Assembly: GCA_016617855.1 (NCBI GenBank)
Contig: JAECUM010003222.1
Span: 1 to 64,000, forward strand
Direction of reading: 5' to 3'
Source: Megalonaias nervosa
Taxonomy: Eukaryota; Mollusca; Bivalvia; Unionida; Unionidae
Length of the DNA: 64,000 nt
Numbering within the stretch: the first letter of the stretch is position 1; the number at the start of each line of letters is the position of its first letter. Below the pieces are notes generated by a model. The model made no database searches. It worked only from the letters and a program-made list of their open reading frames with translations, and had not been told where the DNA came from. Shown in pieces: positions 12,006-24,833 of the stretch. A program made the position numbers and the translations under genes.

Positions 12006-12905
12006 TTTTAAATAGTATAGTAAACTTTCAGATGTCAGAGATGTTTTTTTTTAAAAAGTGGATGAACATAGATAAAGTTGGAAGTAAACTAATGAATGTT
12101 TTACCTGAGTTCAAAAACTGGTGATTGAGTGGTCTATCTTCAGGCCTTGAAGCCACTTTAATTATCCTAATAATCATGTACATTAACTGTTGTATAGTCA
12201 GTTGACAGCAATAAAATTAGCTGACATGCTACACATCTTGTGCTCAAGCAGTTCCCAAAACAAAGCCAGCAGCAAGCTTACCAAAGGTAATGATAAAGGA
12301 AAAAGTACATTTCATCCTAAAACAGCGGGCAAAATTAATTACTGATTAAACTTGATAACTGTAGATTCAGTGGTCATCAAACATATCATTGCAGGCTTTC
12401 ATATTTTACCTCTGTGGTGTATACAAAGTGTGACACAGCAGTCATAAGTATCAAATCAAATCAAATTTTGAGGAACAACAATTGAAATCATTAACAATTC
12501 ACTTTTGCTGTAATTCTCTCTTGAGAACCTCAATTAAGATTTTATTTAGCTTGGTCTTTACACCTTAATAGCATTGTAGATGATGGTATTTCACAAATAA
12601 ATTTGCAAACCAGTCTGTGGTTTGGCTATTAAAGGCAGTCATCACCACGTTTGGATTTACAGTGTTTTGAAGGACAATATGGGCTATCTTTAAGATTTCC
12701 AAACATGAGATAATATGAATAGATGTATATTATTTTGGTGATATGTTCTGTTGTCAGAGAGAATATTTATAAAACAATATGCATGTAGTAAGTGTCTGGT
12801 GGCGATTGAGAATTATCATCAGTGGCAGTACATGTGCACGATGAACATGAATGCAGACAAAAAGAAAAATGAGCACCAGAAATGCACACAGAATTTACTT
12901 CAGTA

Positions 12906-13115
12906 ATCACTAACAGCTGCCTTGCTTGGTGCTCAGCATTAAGAGGTTAGTGTTAGGACTGGTTGGCCAGGTGTCAGGAGAATGCGACTGGGTGAGACAT
13001 GATGCTACATGTCTGCAGCATGTTGCCTCAGTGCTAGACATACTCTAAACTGCCACACTGCAGACATTGTAGCGATATGATTGAAAAATTGTTGAAGCTA
13101 TGTTAAAAATCCAAA

Positions 13116-13157
<42 letters not shown>

Positions 13158-13165
13158 TACACACA
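12906..13165 (+). mobile_element. SINE family A, 5'-truncated, with (CA)n tail
   Basis: Aligns with the bodies of the two complete copies at 37023 and 37492, from 'CTAACAGCTGCCTTGCTTGG' through 'TGTAGCGATATGATTGAAAA' to the terminal (CA)n, but lacks the tRNA-like head. The (CA)n tail spans about 13119-13156. It is the most diverged copy of the three. Confidence 0.88.
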
Positions 13166-13686
13166 CTTCAGTAATCATAAAAGTGTTATTTATTGGCTAG
13201 CAGGAATATAATGCCAGCAAGGTCACCTACCTGCCTACCTAGACCACTTCCAACGTTGTGCCAGGCAGAACTGACAATAAAATGAATAATATTTCTGACA
13301 AAGTATTTATGAAATTGATCATTTTCATTAGTACACAAATTATCAGTACAGAGAAAAGTAATTATTTTTTTAAATATTTGGATATTTGAGTCTGTGATGG
13401 TAGGTTAGGTCTACAGTTTGTAATTTCATAATGGTACACACATTGCCTGTGGCAAGATGGGCTTTGTGGCCCATTGGAACTTTCAGTAAACAGCAATTGA
13501 TGGTAGAAAGGTTTAGAGATTCATCAGTTTCAAGTAAATTGGTCAGTTTTCAGGCCTTAATTGTGCATATTTTCATGCTTTTGCATCATCATTGGAAATT
13601 GAAATGTTACTGCAAATACAATTTGGATAATTGAATATTCAAACTGATTCATGTTTGGATGCATACAATTCTTTTTAAAACTCTAA

Positions 13687-13752
<66 letters not shown>
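13687..13752. repeat. (AT)n microsatellite
   Basis: About 33 pure AT dinucleotides. Confidence 0.97.
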
Positions 13753-13755
<3 letters not shown>

Positions 13756-14637
13756 CATGAATATTTGGATTGAATTGAAATATTTCAAATCAACCATTGA
13801 AAATACATTTAAGGTGAAATGTAATTTTGATCCATGTGTTATTATGAAACGTTGGAAGCTTCCTGACTTTACTACTTGATGATTTTCCACTGCTGCCCAA
13901 AGATTGTGTCACTTATTCAAAACCTTTGTGAAAACCCAGCTTTATACACTGAACAAAACAGAAGCTTGATTATCAAAAGGAAGGAAGACATGGGGTCAGA
14001 TTTTTTATTGAATGAACTCCTTCAAGTTCCCTTGGGAACACCAGGTATCATCAGGGAATTAATAGATTTTCATGGTGCTGATAAAATGTGTTCTTGGCTA
14101 TTGGCCCCATCATGAACACATAGAAAAATCTGATTAAAAGGATCATATTAGATTATTGTATGTCATTCACCCAAGGGTATAGATGCAATTAATCATGAGA
14201 ACTTTAAGAATGAAACAATTTCTTGATGATGACAACACAAGAATGTTATGGGGAAGGCTTGAAATTAAAATTGACAACACTTTCAATATTGGGGTTATTT
14301 GCTGCGGTTATTTGCTGCTAGATCTAATGGCAGTTGTTGAATATTCTATGCCTGATGTTTGTGTTTTCCAGTTGTGTATGCTTAAATGTTTCTAATTTTA
14401 CATTTTACTGTAATTGTTTTAAATGGAACAGGAAATGTCATGAAAAGTTGTACAGAAATGAACATGGATTAGAATTAAATTCTCATAAATAGGAAATGTG
14501 ATCCTGCATAATGATGGATGGTACCAGCTTTGTAGTGTCTTGTCAAAGAATAGACGGACTTAAAATGGAAAAGTGGATATTGATGATGAAGGAGAATAAA
14601 AATTACAATCTTTGTAAAGAAACAAAGTTAACATCGC

Positions 14638-14853
14638 TACCATATATACTTGCTTATAAGTCCAACTGCAAACTGCAGAGACCCAGATCTTCCATCACAT
14701 AATGTACTGGCAGATCTGGGTCTGTGCAGTTTGTAAGGAGTAATCTGTAAAACAAACAAAATAGACCCTGATCTGCAGGCACATTAAACCTTTGCAGATC
14801 AAGATCTCTATGGTTTGCAGTTGGACTCAACTTATAAGCATATATCTATGGTA
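14638..14853 (+). mobile_element. Palindromic MITE, copy 1 (about 216 bp)
   Basis: Ends are inverted copies: TACCATATATACTTGCTTAT plus AAGTCCAACTGCAAAC at the left, and GTTTGCAGTTGGACT..AACTTATAAGC..TATGGTA at the right. Inside are two hairpins, one with arms ACCCAGATCT/AGATCTGGGT and one with arms around CTGATCTGCAGG/TTTGCAGATCAAGA, separated by a conserved asymmetric spacer (TAATCTGTAAAACAAACAAA). Three other copies occur at 19657, 58901 and 60268. There is no coding capacity. Confidence 0.87.
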
Positions 14854-15831
14854 TTTACTCTTAGTTCAATGAAAAGAAGAGTTTTGCATTTTCAGGTCAT
14901 TCAGCTTAACTGGATTTGTGTGGACATCATTTGGATTAATGTGCTGTCTTTTGTTTTTTTGAGTTTTTTTTCATAACAAAAGTGGAATTCATTGTTGTGA
15001 TGTTTTGACTAAAGCTTTACTGACTTCTGGAAGGTTTGAATTCAAATCCATTTCTGACAAACTCTCTGGTATTAAGAGTTGAGAAGTGTCATATGTTCAT
15101 TTAGTTAATATCTATTCTTATTTGATCAGGCTTGGCCCTACTGGTTTGCTAATTATGATTTTGTAATATCATCAATACTGAAACAATACACAAGCTGCTG
15201 GTTATGATGTTCACACAGAGGTCTTTGTTTACAAGAGATTTGCGTGAAATTCTTCACCATGTTTTTAGAATTTTTTTTCACTTTAGCCTGTCTTTGTTTT
15301 GTATGCCATTTTGGTTTACCTTAACTTACTCAGCAATGTATAGTGAGGATTGTGCTGACGTGCCATTAAACTTACATACATACATACATTGTCACATACA
15401 CACACATTATTTGATAATAAAGGGTCAAAACAGTTCCATCCTGATGATTTGAAATCAAGTTTACATAAATATATGGAATTGTGATTGCTCTGTGAATGTA
15501 AAGACAAATTTTGTTGCATGTTGAATCTTTCTAGTAACTTAAAAGGAAGCCTTTCTTTATTGTTCCACTCCAAACATCATCTTAGATATGAATAGAAAAA
15601 CCACTCTCCCTCCAAACTATTGAATGACTTCAAAGACAATACATTTACAAGCTGGAATCAAGAGTGTCCTCTCTTTGAAGTTAATAATGGCCAATTTCAT
15701 TACTGTAGAAAGATTCAAGAGCTCTTTTATTCCAAAATACAATGACAGACAAAATGATGCTTCTCAGACTGACAGAACATGTTTGTTTGTTTTTTTTAAT
15801 GAAATTGTAGCTTGACATGAATGCCGATTAT

Positions 15832-15925
15832 GGTAGCTTTATCTTATAAATGATAGGAAAATGGTAGCTTTATCGTATAAATGGAAGGATAATGGGACCT
15901 ATATCTTATAAATGGAAGGATAACA
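15832..15925. repeat. Short tandem repeat, about 36-bp unit, three copies
   Basis: The unit resembles TAGCTTTATCTTATAAATG followed by GAAGGATAATGG. Three imperfect copies. Confidence 0.8.
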
Positions 15926-17819
15926 GTACAACCTTGCTGAGAGCTGATAAAAAAGCGAAATATTTTAAAGGTGGCAGTCTTGCTTTGAATTTCACATTAC
16001 TCATGCAGAACATAGATATAAAAGCTCAGCACTTAACTGGTGCTTGTGGATTCTTGGAGAGAAGTTTTTTGAGATGGTATGAGTGATGCAATTATTTAGT
16101 GTGTTGGCATACAGTTTGGAGTAAATTGGGAAACAATGGACGATTCATCTGCCAGTAATCAAGTTATGTCAGGGAAGGCAGAGTGTCTAGTCAAAGTGAT
16201 GAAGTTAAACATGGATAATTTGATTGCTTTGTTTGGAACCAATTGCCTGACCACTGACAATCTTTGAGTGCAAATAAAACCCTGCCAGCTTCAATTAACT
16301 TCATGCATATTGGCAAACTTTGGATGAAGTGAATGACATTTATTTGCAAAACAACTCCAAATCAACTTGCGCAGGAAGAAAAGCAGTTTTCAGGATGTAA
16401 TTTATGCATTGACAGTGAAAGATTTGCCAAACAGTCTTGGAGCACACTGTCATTTTTCAGAATTCTCATTCTCAAAACTGGATTTTGGAGAACTTGAAGT
16501 TTTCACAACTTCAGAGTTCATGGCATCATTATATGAAATACAGATCTACAGGTAGTGTTTCAATGCAAATGTATTTATTTACAACTCTTCAGACTTTCTT
16601 TTTTGCTCTTTCTTATCGTTCATTCTTTCATTCTTTTTACTCTCTTGTGTTAATAGATACTGTTGTAGAACAATTTTTAATGTCCATACACAAATGTGGT
16701 TGAGTCAAATAGTCCTACCATTTTGTTCATCCTTCCATCCTGAAGTTTTGTTATCATGTTATAGGTCAGTTTTCAGGCACTATTGTGGGGCATATTTGTT
16801 ACATGACCACTTGTATTATATTAGGTATGATTGGTATACCAATTAACAAGTATTGATTGATTTTGCTTGCCAGTCTGATTACAGGTGATTAATATTTACT
16901 CTATTAGTTCAGCATGAAATGTTACTTCCAATAACTGTTCAGCTTAACATTAAATATTATGTTGAATAAATCGAATAAAATCAGTAAAACCTGTTTTCTG
17001 TATGAATTAGTTGGTCACACATAACAGGAAGTAAACAAAATCAGCTTACTGATCCTGATGTCTTGGTGCCACATCTATTTGTACAACCCATGATGTCGTA
17101 ATGAAAAGAAAAGGCTTGATCTCATTGGGTTTTCGTTACCATTTTGTAAAAGTATTGTACCATTTACATGGAATATTTTTGTCAGTTTGGACAAGAATGG
17201 CCGAGTGATTTTCCCTGTTAGTTTCAAATCCTATCTTTTGGATACCAAAGCTTGGTGAACACAGTTTAAAGGTAAACATGCTTGAATAGCATGAAATGTG
17301 TATGGTCAATACATACTGTGTATCTAAGTTGTGTATTGTGTTACACATTATATATGAAGTGAGAGGCCTGTACCAATTCCTAGTTGCAGTATCATTTAAA
17401 ATAATATTAAAATTTAATGTTTAAGTTTTTGAAACTTTTATTAAAGCATTATTGCTGCCATATAATACGCTATAATGAGGGAGTACATTACATTGTTGTT
17501 TGCTACCTTTGCAGGTGAGACATATATGTGCAGAACATTTTCTTTTGTTTTCTTTCTTTTTCTGCAGTGAATTTTCATCAGGAAAAAACATTTGGTCAGT
17601 AATTTGTCCAGCTTACTACAACTTGTGTCCATCAGTGTGTAAAGTGACTACAATATATTGTTATCCTGGTGCTTCAGGCATGGAGAGGATATAGTGATAT
17701 CCTCATGTCAATTCATCAGTCTGTCCATAATATTAATCATATCTCCCAAACCACTGGGTGGAAATTCACCTAACATGGTATACAGGTTGCTAATGTATTT
17801 AATATGAGTGAGAGCTGAT

Positions 17820-18245
17820 TCATTTTGGACCATTCCACTGGGGGTCCTAAGGAGGTGGTTCAAGGTGAGATATTTATAAAAAAATTCAGAATTACAGGGA
17901 TATTTTTGGAACTTTCCTCTGGAGGTCCTAAGGAAGTGGTCTAAGGCGAAGTAAAAAGCACGTTAGAGTTGTAGTAATTTTGGACCCTTCCACAGTGGGT
18001 CTTCAGTGGTGGTCAAAAGTGAAAGATTTTCATTTTTTTAAAAAAAAACAACAGTTACAGTGATAGTCTTCGACCCTTCCACTTCGTGTCTTTAGGAGGT
18101 GGTCCAAGGTGATAATTTTGGACCTTTCCACTAGATGTTTCCAGATTGTCCATGGTGAAATATATTTTAACAAATTACAATTACAGCAATATTTTTGGAC
18201 CCTTCCACTGGAGTTGTTAGGAGGTGGTATAAGGTGAAATAGACA
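17820..18245. repeat. Degenerate tandem repeat around 'GGACCCTTCCACTGGGGGTC'
   Basis: Five or six imperfect copies share TTTTGGACCCTTCCACT, 'GTCCTAAGGAGGTGGTCCAA' and GGTGAAATATTT, starting near 17826, 17910, 17980, 18068, 18116 and 18195. The period varies from about 55 to 95 bases because of indels. Confidence 0.85.
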
Positions 18246-18321
18246 AAATTATAATGAGTGATATTTTTTTAAAATTAAATTCTTTATTTACAAAATTTTG
18301 TTGATGCATGTGTATGGGAAA

Positions 18322-18325
<4 letters not shown>

Positions 18326-18367
<42 letters not shown>
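18326..18367. repeat. (AT)n microsatellite
   Basis: About 20 AT dinucleotides. Confidence 0.95.
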
Positions 18368-18370
<3 letters not shown>

Positions 18371-19021
18371 GATTTTGTGTGATGACCCCTGAGTCACAGT
18401 ATGGAAGGGTGTGTCAGGGTCTGGGTGGTGGAGACATTTAATAAAATGCATTGTGATTTGCCTTGACACAATTTAAAGTAGCTGTATTTTATTTTTTTGT
18501 CTCAAATGATACTGAAAAATCTCATATAATTTTACACTCCTTTGCAGTCTTACCTGTGGGATCTGTATATCACTTGACAGATTTTATATGCTTGGATTTT
18601 TTTCTTGGGTTATTTTGAACCATAAGACTATGCAAGTTTTTACTTTTCTTATGTAAATCTATATAGATGGAATTAAATAAATATCATAAATGATCAGTCA
18701 TTATTGTCGATTCCACAAATGCCTTAACTTATTGTCATACATTAAAATTGAACCCAGTGATAGCTTAATTGCATTTTGCATGGACACCTCAGGAAATTTA
18801 AAATCTGGCAGACATTACTGAAATCTCACAGAATATTTTATCAAAGTACACAGACTGGTACACTGAAGTAAAATCTTAACAGTTTGGTACTTTTTACATA
18901 TCAAAGGTATGACAAGTTTGCATCAGTAACTGAAAAATGAAAGAAAATCCCATTGAAAAGAATTTTAAAAATTAACATTGTGGCATTTTTACTGCTTCCT
19001 TTTTGCCATTTAGGATACATT

Positions 19022-19041
19022 GGTGTGTGTATGTATGTGTT

Positions 19042-19086
<45 letters not shown>
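19022..19086. repeat. Compound (TG)n/(TA)n microsatellite
   Basis: A TG-rich section (TGTGTGTATGTATG, TTTGTGTGTGTG) runs into about 18 TA dinucleotides. Confidence 0.93.
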
Positions 19087-19089
<3 letters not shown>

Positions 19090-19656
19090 ATTTGCATATA
19101 ACCAATTGGAAAATTCTGAGCAGCCTTGCACACATTGACCTTTTGTCATCCTACAGCAGTTCTTAGACTATGAAATCAATTCTGTGTACCATGAAAATAA
19201 ATTCAATTTTGTTTCCTGTCAATATCTTTTAAAGAACTTCATTGATTTGAAAGGAAATTTTGTATTCAGTAGAATATTAAAAGATTCAGTTCAAGCTAAA
19301 TGTTTACTCTCATCCATCAGAATTTGACTGAGTTGTGACCTCAGTTTGACTTTGAAGTTTTGCTTATTCATCATGAATTTCTTTTCTGCATGCTAACGTT
19401 TGTAGTACCTAATGGATTGAACCTAAATTTAGTATTGAACTTTGAAAAAGATCATCGCTATATTAAACTTTGATATTACAAATTCCTAAATATTAAAAAC
19501 ATTGATTTATATGCCAAAATGCAGTCTCAAAATACAAAGAAAATAATAACCAAAAAAGCTTCGTTAAATGAATGTATAAACTGAATCAGGAATAATTGCA
19601 TTTGTACCATTCAGTGTTTGTGCTGTTTCCAAAATGTTTAACATTTGCCATAAAAT

Positions 19657-19876
19657 TCCATATATACTCACTTATAGTAAGTCCAGTCTAATTCCATATT
19701 GTGGAGACCCAGTTCTGCTGCTTCATAATGGACTGACAGATCTAGGTCTTTGCATTATGTTAGGAGTAACAAGAACAAACAACATATACCTTGATCTGCT
19801 AGCACATTATGTTATGGCAGTTCAGGGTCTATGTTGTTAACTCTTGAACACAGCTTATAAGTGACAATAGATGGTA
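19657..19876 (+). mobile_element. Palindromic MITE, copy 2 (about 220 bp)
   Basis: Same layout as copy 1: left end CCATATATACTCACTTAT, spacer GGAGTAACAAGAACAAACAA, right end CTTATAAGTGACAATAGATG then GTA. Its hairpin arms are more mutated (CCCAGTTCTGCTG against CAGATCTAGGTCT). Confidence 0.85.
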
Positions 19877-20256
19877 TACAAATCTGGCAAATACTTGGTG
19901 CAAATTCAACCCACCTCCACCCACAAACTAATGCCAGTTATGACAGTCTGCATGTTAAATTTAATTTCTGCCCATACAAGTAAACTTTTTATTGCTATGT
20001 TTATTCCTTTTTGTACATGTGATAGAACCAAGATCTCAAACCAGTGACTTAACAGAATTTGATCACTAGGCTAGATTATACATTTTATCAGCATACATTT
20101 AATATTCTTCAAAGAGATTGAAAACAAAATAAGTACATTGCTTTGCCATAATATGTATTGAATTCATAGTATAATACAACAGGAAATTGTGAACTTACAT
20201 TAGATTCTCTAATGCCACTGTTTACAATAATAATTTATTAATGAGTCAGAATATTG

Positions 20257-20503
20257 GGGGCCCTGACTGGTCGAGTGGTTTAAAGCCTCACCATTATGGA
20301 TCATTGCCATCTCACCTCTGTCTGCGTGGGTTTGAGTCTCATGTTCGGCCAATGTGGGTATGCGAATAACCTTGCCGGTAGCCTCTCGTGGGTAGGTGGT
20401 TCTTTCCGGGGTTGTTCCGCCACCTTTTATACTGGCTGCCATGTATAGCCTATCTTGTGCTGAAAAATGGCATTAAACCCTACAACAACAACAACAACAA
20501 CAA
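20257..20503 (+). mobile_element. SINE family B with (CAA)n tail, copy 1
   Basis: The tRNA-like head has an A box (TGGTCGAGTGGTTTAAAGC) and a B box (GGGTTTGAGTC). The body includes TTGCCGGTAGCCTCTCGTGG, TTCTTTCCGGGGTTG, ACTGGCTGCCATGTATAGCC and GCTGAAAAATGGCATTAAAC, ending CCTACAACAACAACAA. GAATATTG occurs just before the head (20249-20256) and shortly after the tail (20511-20518), a likely target duplication. Further copies: 42543, 45011 (minus), 50054, 60790 (minus). Confidence 0.9.
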
Positions 20504-20814
20504 TAAGTGTGAATATTGTCAATTAATGAAAAAGGAAGAGTTGTTTATCTTATATAGTTCACTACAAAGATTTTTACTAATTATAATCCAGTAGCATTTT
20601 TTGTTTCCTTCACAAAATCTTGGTATGGTGACCACTGATGATATTCGCTGTGATTATTAAGCTTCACACTTAACAGGCTTTCAATAGTTCTCTGGTCTAG
20701 ATTTCTCCTTCAGTCACTTTGGATTTTGTGAAGAATAGAGGACGTCCTCACTGCATCAGCAGTAGAATGTTGTAATGCGGTAGAATGCTGTAATGACATG
20801 ACAACTACTGCTTA

Positions 20815-20932
20815 TCCTGCAAAGTAGGCCTTGTTTGAATGTTCTTGTTGCCAGGGTTGGACAGCTATTTTTAGCCTGCAAAGTTGGTCTTGTTTGAATG
20901 TTCCTGTTGCTGGGTTTGTAAGGTTGCCGACT
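20815..20932. repeat. Two-copy tandem duplication, about 61 bp
   Basis: 'CCTGCAAAGTAGGCCTTGTT' followed by TGAATGTTCTTGTTGC recurs 61 bases later with three substitutions. It explains the overlapping minus-strand open frames around 20756-21065. Confidence 0.85.
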
Positions 20933-21594
20933 GCTCTCCAATAGTTATGTTCATACCATGGAGAAATTCTTGACTTGGCCTTATGACTGTATTCCAGTGT
21001 CTCATCCTCAAGGCTTGTTTCCATTCTTGGCTAAGATCCAAAAATTTGTTTGCAGGTTCCATCACTTAAAATAAAAATTATTATAAAAATAATCAGTAAA
21101 AAAATACATGATGAATTTATGTTTTCATAAATAATTTATACCAACTTTAAAATTATTTATCTTGTAATATATTATTAATTGATATATATTATACAGGGAT
21201 TGAAGTTAATTTATTTGCATGAAAACTTCAGATTGTTTGTAAAATACAAAAGCTGCATATCTTTGAAACACACAGTTCAGTCTCATCACTTTTACCACTC
21301 TTGCTTAAACTCTGATATCCAAGCATTGTTGAGTTTGTAATATTTCTTATTCATTTGTTCATGCATTTCAGCATTTTGCCACGAATTGAACAAAATACGC
21401 AACAGGTGTCCTTAAATATTCCTCCTTCAACATCTTGAACAATAAAAGAACAATTTTGCATGACAGCAAAAAAAATCCCAATCAAAATAATTACTTGAGT
21501 GTGTCTTTCAAAATTATTTATTATGGTCAGTCTCTTCATCTTATTTCCCCTCTCTCAAAGGCTCAGAAGATGTTATAACCACCTGTAAAGGTTA

Positions 21595-21940
21595 CAACAC
21601 CTAAAAAAATCCCACATTTGGCCTTAAGCTCCTGAGTTCCAACAATAATGTAATCTATTAACAGCTTGTTGTGTACAAATGTCAGCTGTTCTTTAACAAT
21701 TTTAATCATGATGTTTTACCATACAGTATCATTGCAGCAGTCTTTGTACTGGAGGAGCATTTCCAGTACCCAGTAGTTTGGTTCTGGCTGATTTTGCTTG
21801 TGTTGATAGAACATATAAAAAATACCATGGTTTTGTTTTATATTCATTTTTTTAAAAAAATTATTTTTCTTTTCAAAAGCAGTATCTTTTAAAACGGTAA
21901 TTTTGTATTTTTTTTATGCCTACCACCAGTAGAATCTAAT
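21595..21940 (+). repeat. Low-copy interspersed repeat, copy 1
   Basis: Shares an ordered set of strings with 48875-49175: 'AAAAAATCCCACATTTGGCC', 'TAACAGCTTGTTGTGTACAA', 'TCTGGCTGATTTTGCTTG', 'ATAGAACATATAAAAAATAC', 'TTTCAAAAGCAGTATCTTTT' and 'CCACCAGTAGAATC'. No coding motif or clear termini. Confidence 0.72.
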
Positions 21941-22593
21941 GTACGCCTTTTTGAATGTATGTAATTATTTTAATATGTTGCATTGATTGATTTAATATTT
22001 TGCGTTGATTGATTACTGTAATCATTTGCTTATTCAATTGACATTCATCGGATGTTTATTTATATCTGTACTGTAATTAGGATAATGTTTCCTCAAATGT
22101 GACAGTCATTTGATTTTAAAGGAGTATGGGATTTGTTTCAAAGACAGTTAAAAGGCAGTTAATGTGTTAATTTGCCATTAAAACACGAACTCAGTCTCAT
22201 CCTATAATGCTCACTGTTAAGCTTTATTTTTGTCCTCTTTTGTGGAAATAGTGCCTGGTAACTTGGTATAAATTGTTTAATTCTGTATTATATCATGTTT
22301 GGTTGAATACTGATTATAGAAAATATTCTGTATGGTTTTATTTAGTGATTTTCTTAACCAAAACTCTCTTTTGTGAACTTGCCTTAATTCTGAATCTAAT
22401 AATTGGACCAATCAAAAGCTGGGATGCCATCCATTCTGATTTTGGCAGAATCACTTCTGTTTTTAACCTCAAATTGTGGCATTATAATGTTTTCTGTCAT
22501 ATCCCAATTTTCAGGCACAAGAAGTTCTGTATAGGTAAACTTTAACCTGATCACTGCTATATTTAGATTGCAAAAACACTTCTAATGCCTAAT

Positions 22594-22690
22594 TGAGGTG
22601 TTCTTGATGGAACATAATGTTATTACTGTAAAAAAAGAGTGAGGTATGAGGTGTTCTTGATGGAACATAATGATATTGCCGTAAAGCAAA
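22594..22690. repeat. Two-copy tandem duplication, about 54 bp
   Basis: 'GAGGTGTTCTTGATGGAACA' followed by TAATGTTATTACTGTAAA is repeated about 54 bases downstream with few changes. Confidence 0.85.
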
Positions 22691-24730
22691 ATGCTTGTTT
22701 GGCACTTTAAGGTTTTCATAACACATCCTTGTGTTGTTTCCAGAAAGCTGAAGACCACAGGTGTAAATGTATTCACACCTATTGACTGCAAGATGATTTC
22801 GAGTTGCGAGAAGGTGATATTTTAATGTCTGAAAGCCAGGGTGTTTTTTCTACTACCCATGCCATATCTTTTGGAGGAAGCATCTAGTGTTGCTGATATC
22901 TGTTCATCCTGCACTGTCCTGTCCATTTCCTACTCTCATAGATTTTGTTTCTGCTGAATAACTGTTGAAGGACCTATTGGATTGGAATTAAATTTGTATG
23001 AGGTTCATCATTAAGAATACCAAAGTAATGTCTGATTGGTGGAGAGCACGAGGACACATTTCATGTTTTGCCAGGATAGTGCAGGAGTTTAGGTACATAC
23101 CTGGACATTACAAAAATTAATTTCTTCTCTCTCCTGATCATTAATATGCAGGTGAAAATTAATATTTTTCCTAAATATCTTGTACATAAAATTTCTGTTT
23201 CATGATTGTGTTTGATGTGTTTGGCAAGTTTTGTTGTTGTTTTTTAATGGCACTTTTAACACATCATTGTCTGCATCATGCTAAGTACCTTTCCCAAGGA
23301 CACGCACTGGACTGAGCTAAGTTCAGTGCTGGTCAGGAAAACAATGTCAAATAACATCCTTGCTGCCAATGGAAAACACTTACATCATAATGTTTTAATG
23401 TTTTCTTTTACAAATGAAGAATTTTCGTTGTCAGTTCAGGTATTTGTTTTCCTTTTTTTTAAATAAAATGATGTCAGTTTGATGATGTAAGTTTGCTTGG
23501 CTGTTGGTGTACAGTATCCAAATATTCCTAATTACTAGCCTAAATGATAGAATTATTTTAATTTCTGTAAACTTTGAGCAAATTCATGAATGGTGGCATA
23601 TATCATAATGCTCATTCTGTTTGAATGGACAACAGACATTTACAAAATCAAATTTTTAAAGCCCAATTTGATTATCACTTGGAATTGATGTCTGACCATG
23701 ACCATGACCCAAAATATAATAATATATGCAACTGGAGCAAGTTCCAATACTAAGCTTGTTTCACAGCATTAGGCGTGCATGTGACAGCAGAGTGTATTAC
23801 CAGAATTGTATATGCCCATGTAATTTATCATCGTTCTAAAAATTTTAATGATAGGTCCTATTTTCTTTCAAACAGACTTGAAACAGCATGATATTACAAA
23901 TCCAGATACACTGAGAATTCCTCCAAATGTGCAGATGTGTTGGATCACTAAGACTGGTTGAAGAATTTAATCATGGAATGCATTATTTTAAAACTGCTAT
24001 AGGCCTGGAGACTAAACTGACTATGTTCAAAAACGATGCTGTCATGGGGAAAACTGCCATTGAATAAAACTGAGAAATTAACTGTGAAAATTACATGTCA
24101 TTGATGCTGACTGCTTTGTTTAAGGAACTGCATGAGGTATAGAGCATGTCTGCTGCTTTATTGCTGCCTGTTGACAAGATCTTCAATTAAAACATGCAGT
24201 AGTTTCTGTAATCAAAGTTGTCTCCTGGTCTGTCTATTCAATCACCTGTTTTTGAGTACAGGTAAATATTCCTTAGTTTACAATCCATCTTGAATTTTTT
24301 ATTAGCTCTGAAAGCAAAATTTGATATACTGTTGAAAATTATTAAAAAAATTTAAAATATGTCTGGAAAAAATAGGGTCAGGATATTTACATTAATTACT
24401 GTATGCAACTCTTTGGTCCTAGTTTTAATCCTCTTTTCCAGCATTTGCAAGGTTAGATGTTTGCCAGTTCAATCCAATTGGTTTTCTTTGAGTTTTCCAG
24501 TTTGCCAAACTGCTCAGATCACCTCTCACCAACACACAAACCCTCATGAGCACCAAGTCTCACCTGCACTTAAGCAGTTTTCTACAGAGATAACAGCATA
24601 AGCAAGGTCTTGACTTTTTGGACCCTGTTGTGCTCAAGTTATTGACAAGAAACTGTGTACAATAAATACAAGTTTGAGTGATATATCTACTTCTAAACAA
24701 TATTTTGATGTCAGTTAATTTCTTTTGCAG

Positions 24731-24833
24731 AATGAATGATGTGATAGTGAAGGTGAATGATGCCAATGTGGTGAATGTAACACACAGTGAGGCAGTAGAG
24801 GCACTGAAGAAGGCAGGAACAAGGGTTGTGCTG
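24731..24833 (+). CDS. dlg1: dlg exon: C-terminal half of PDZ1
   Basis: After one base completing the split lysine, 34 codons read MNDVIVKVND, VTHSEAVEALKKAG and VVL. This is the second half of PDZ1: the VND-type strand, then helix alpha-B starting with the THSEAVEAL motif. Its histidine is the residue that defines class I PDZ ligand preference (S/T-X-hydrophobic C-termini). The acceptor is TTCTTTTGCAG and the donor GTAAGA, leaving phase 0. The exon is isolated behind a very large intron of about 21.9 kb and is followed by a short one of 1.6 kb. There is no frame damage. Recognition rests on direct similarity to the DLG family and on perfect phase with both neighbours. Confidence 0.93.

Larger units (their letters stand above)
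2836..24730 (+). other. dlg intron 1 (21.9 kb), filled with repeats
   Basis: GT-AG intron between the two PDZ1 exons. Recognised contents are listed separately: tandem arrays, a diverged interspersed repeat, a DIRS fragment, SINEs, MITEs and microsatellites. I see nothing nameable in roughly 2840-4600, 7340-8320, 9030-9860, 11260-11690, 12010-12900, 13760-14630, 14860-15830, 15930-17820, 18370-19020, 19090-19650 and 22700-24730. Short open frames there show no conserved motif. One segment near 23230-23340 has a CTTTCCCAAGGACACG string that recalls SINE bodies but is too decayed to assign. Confidence 0.8.
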
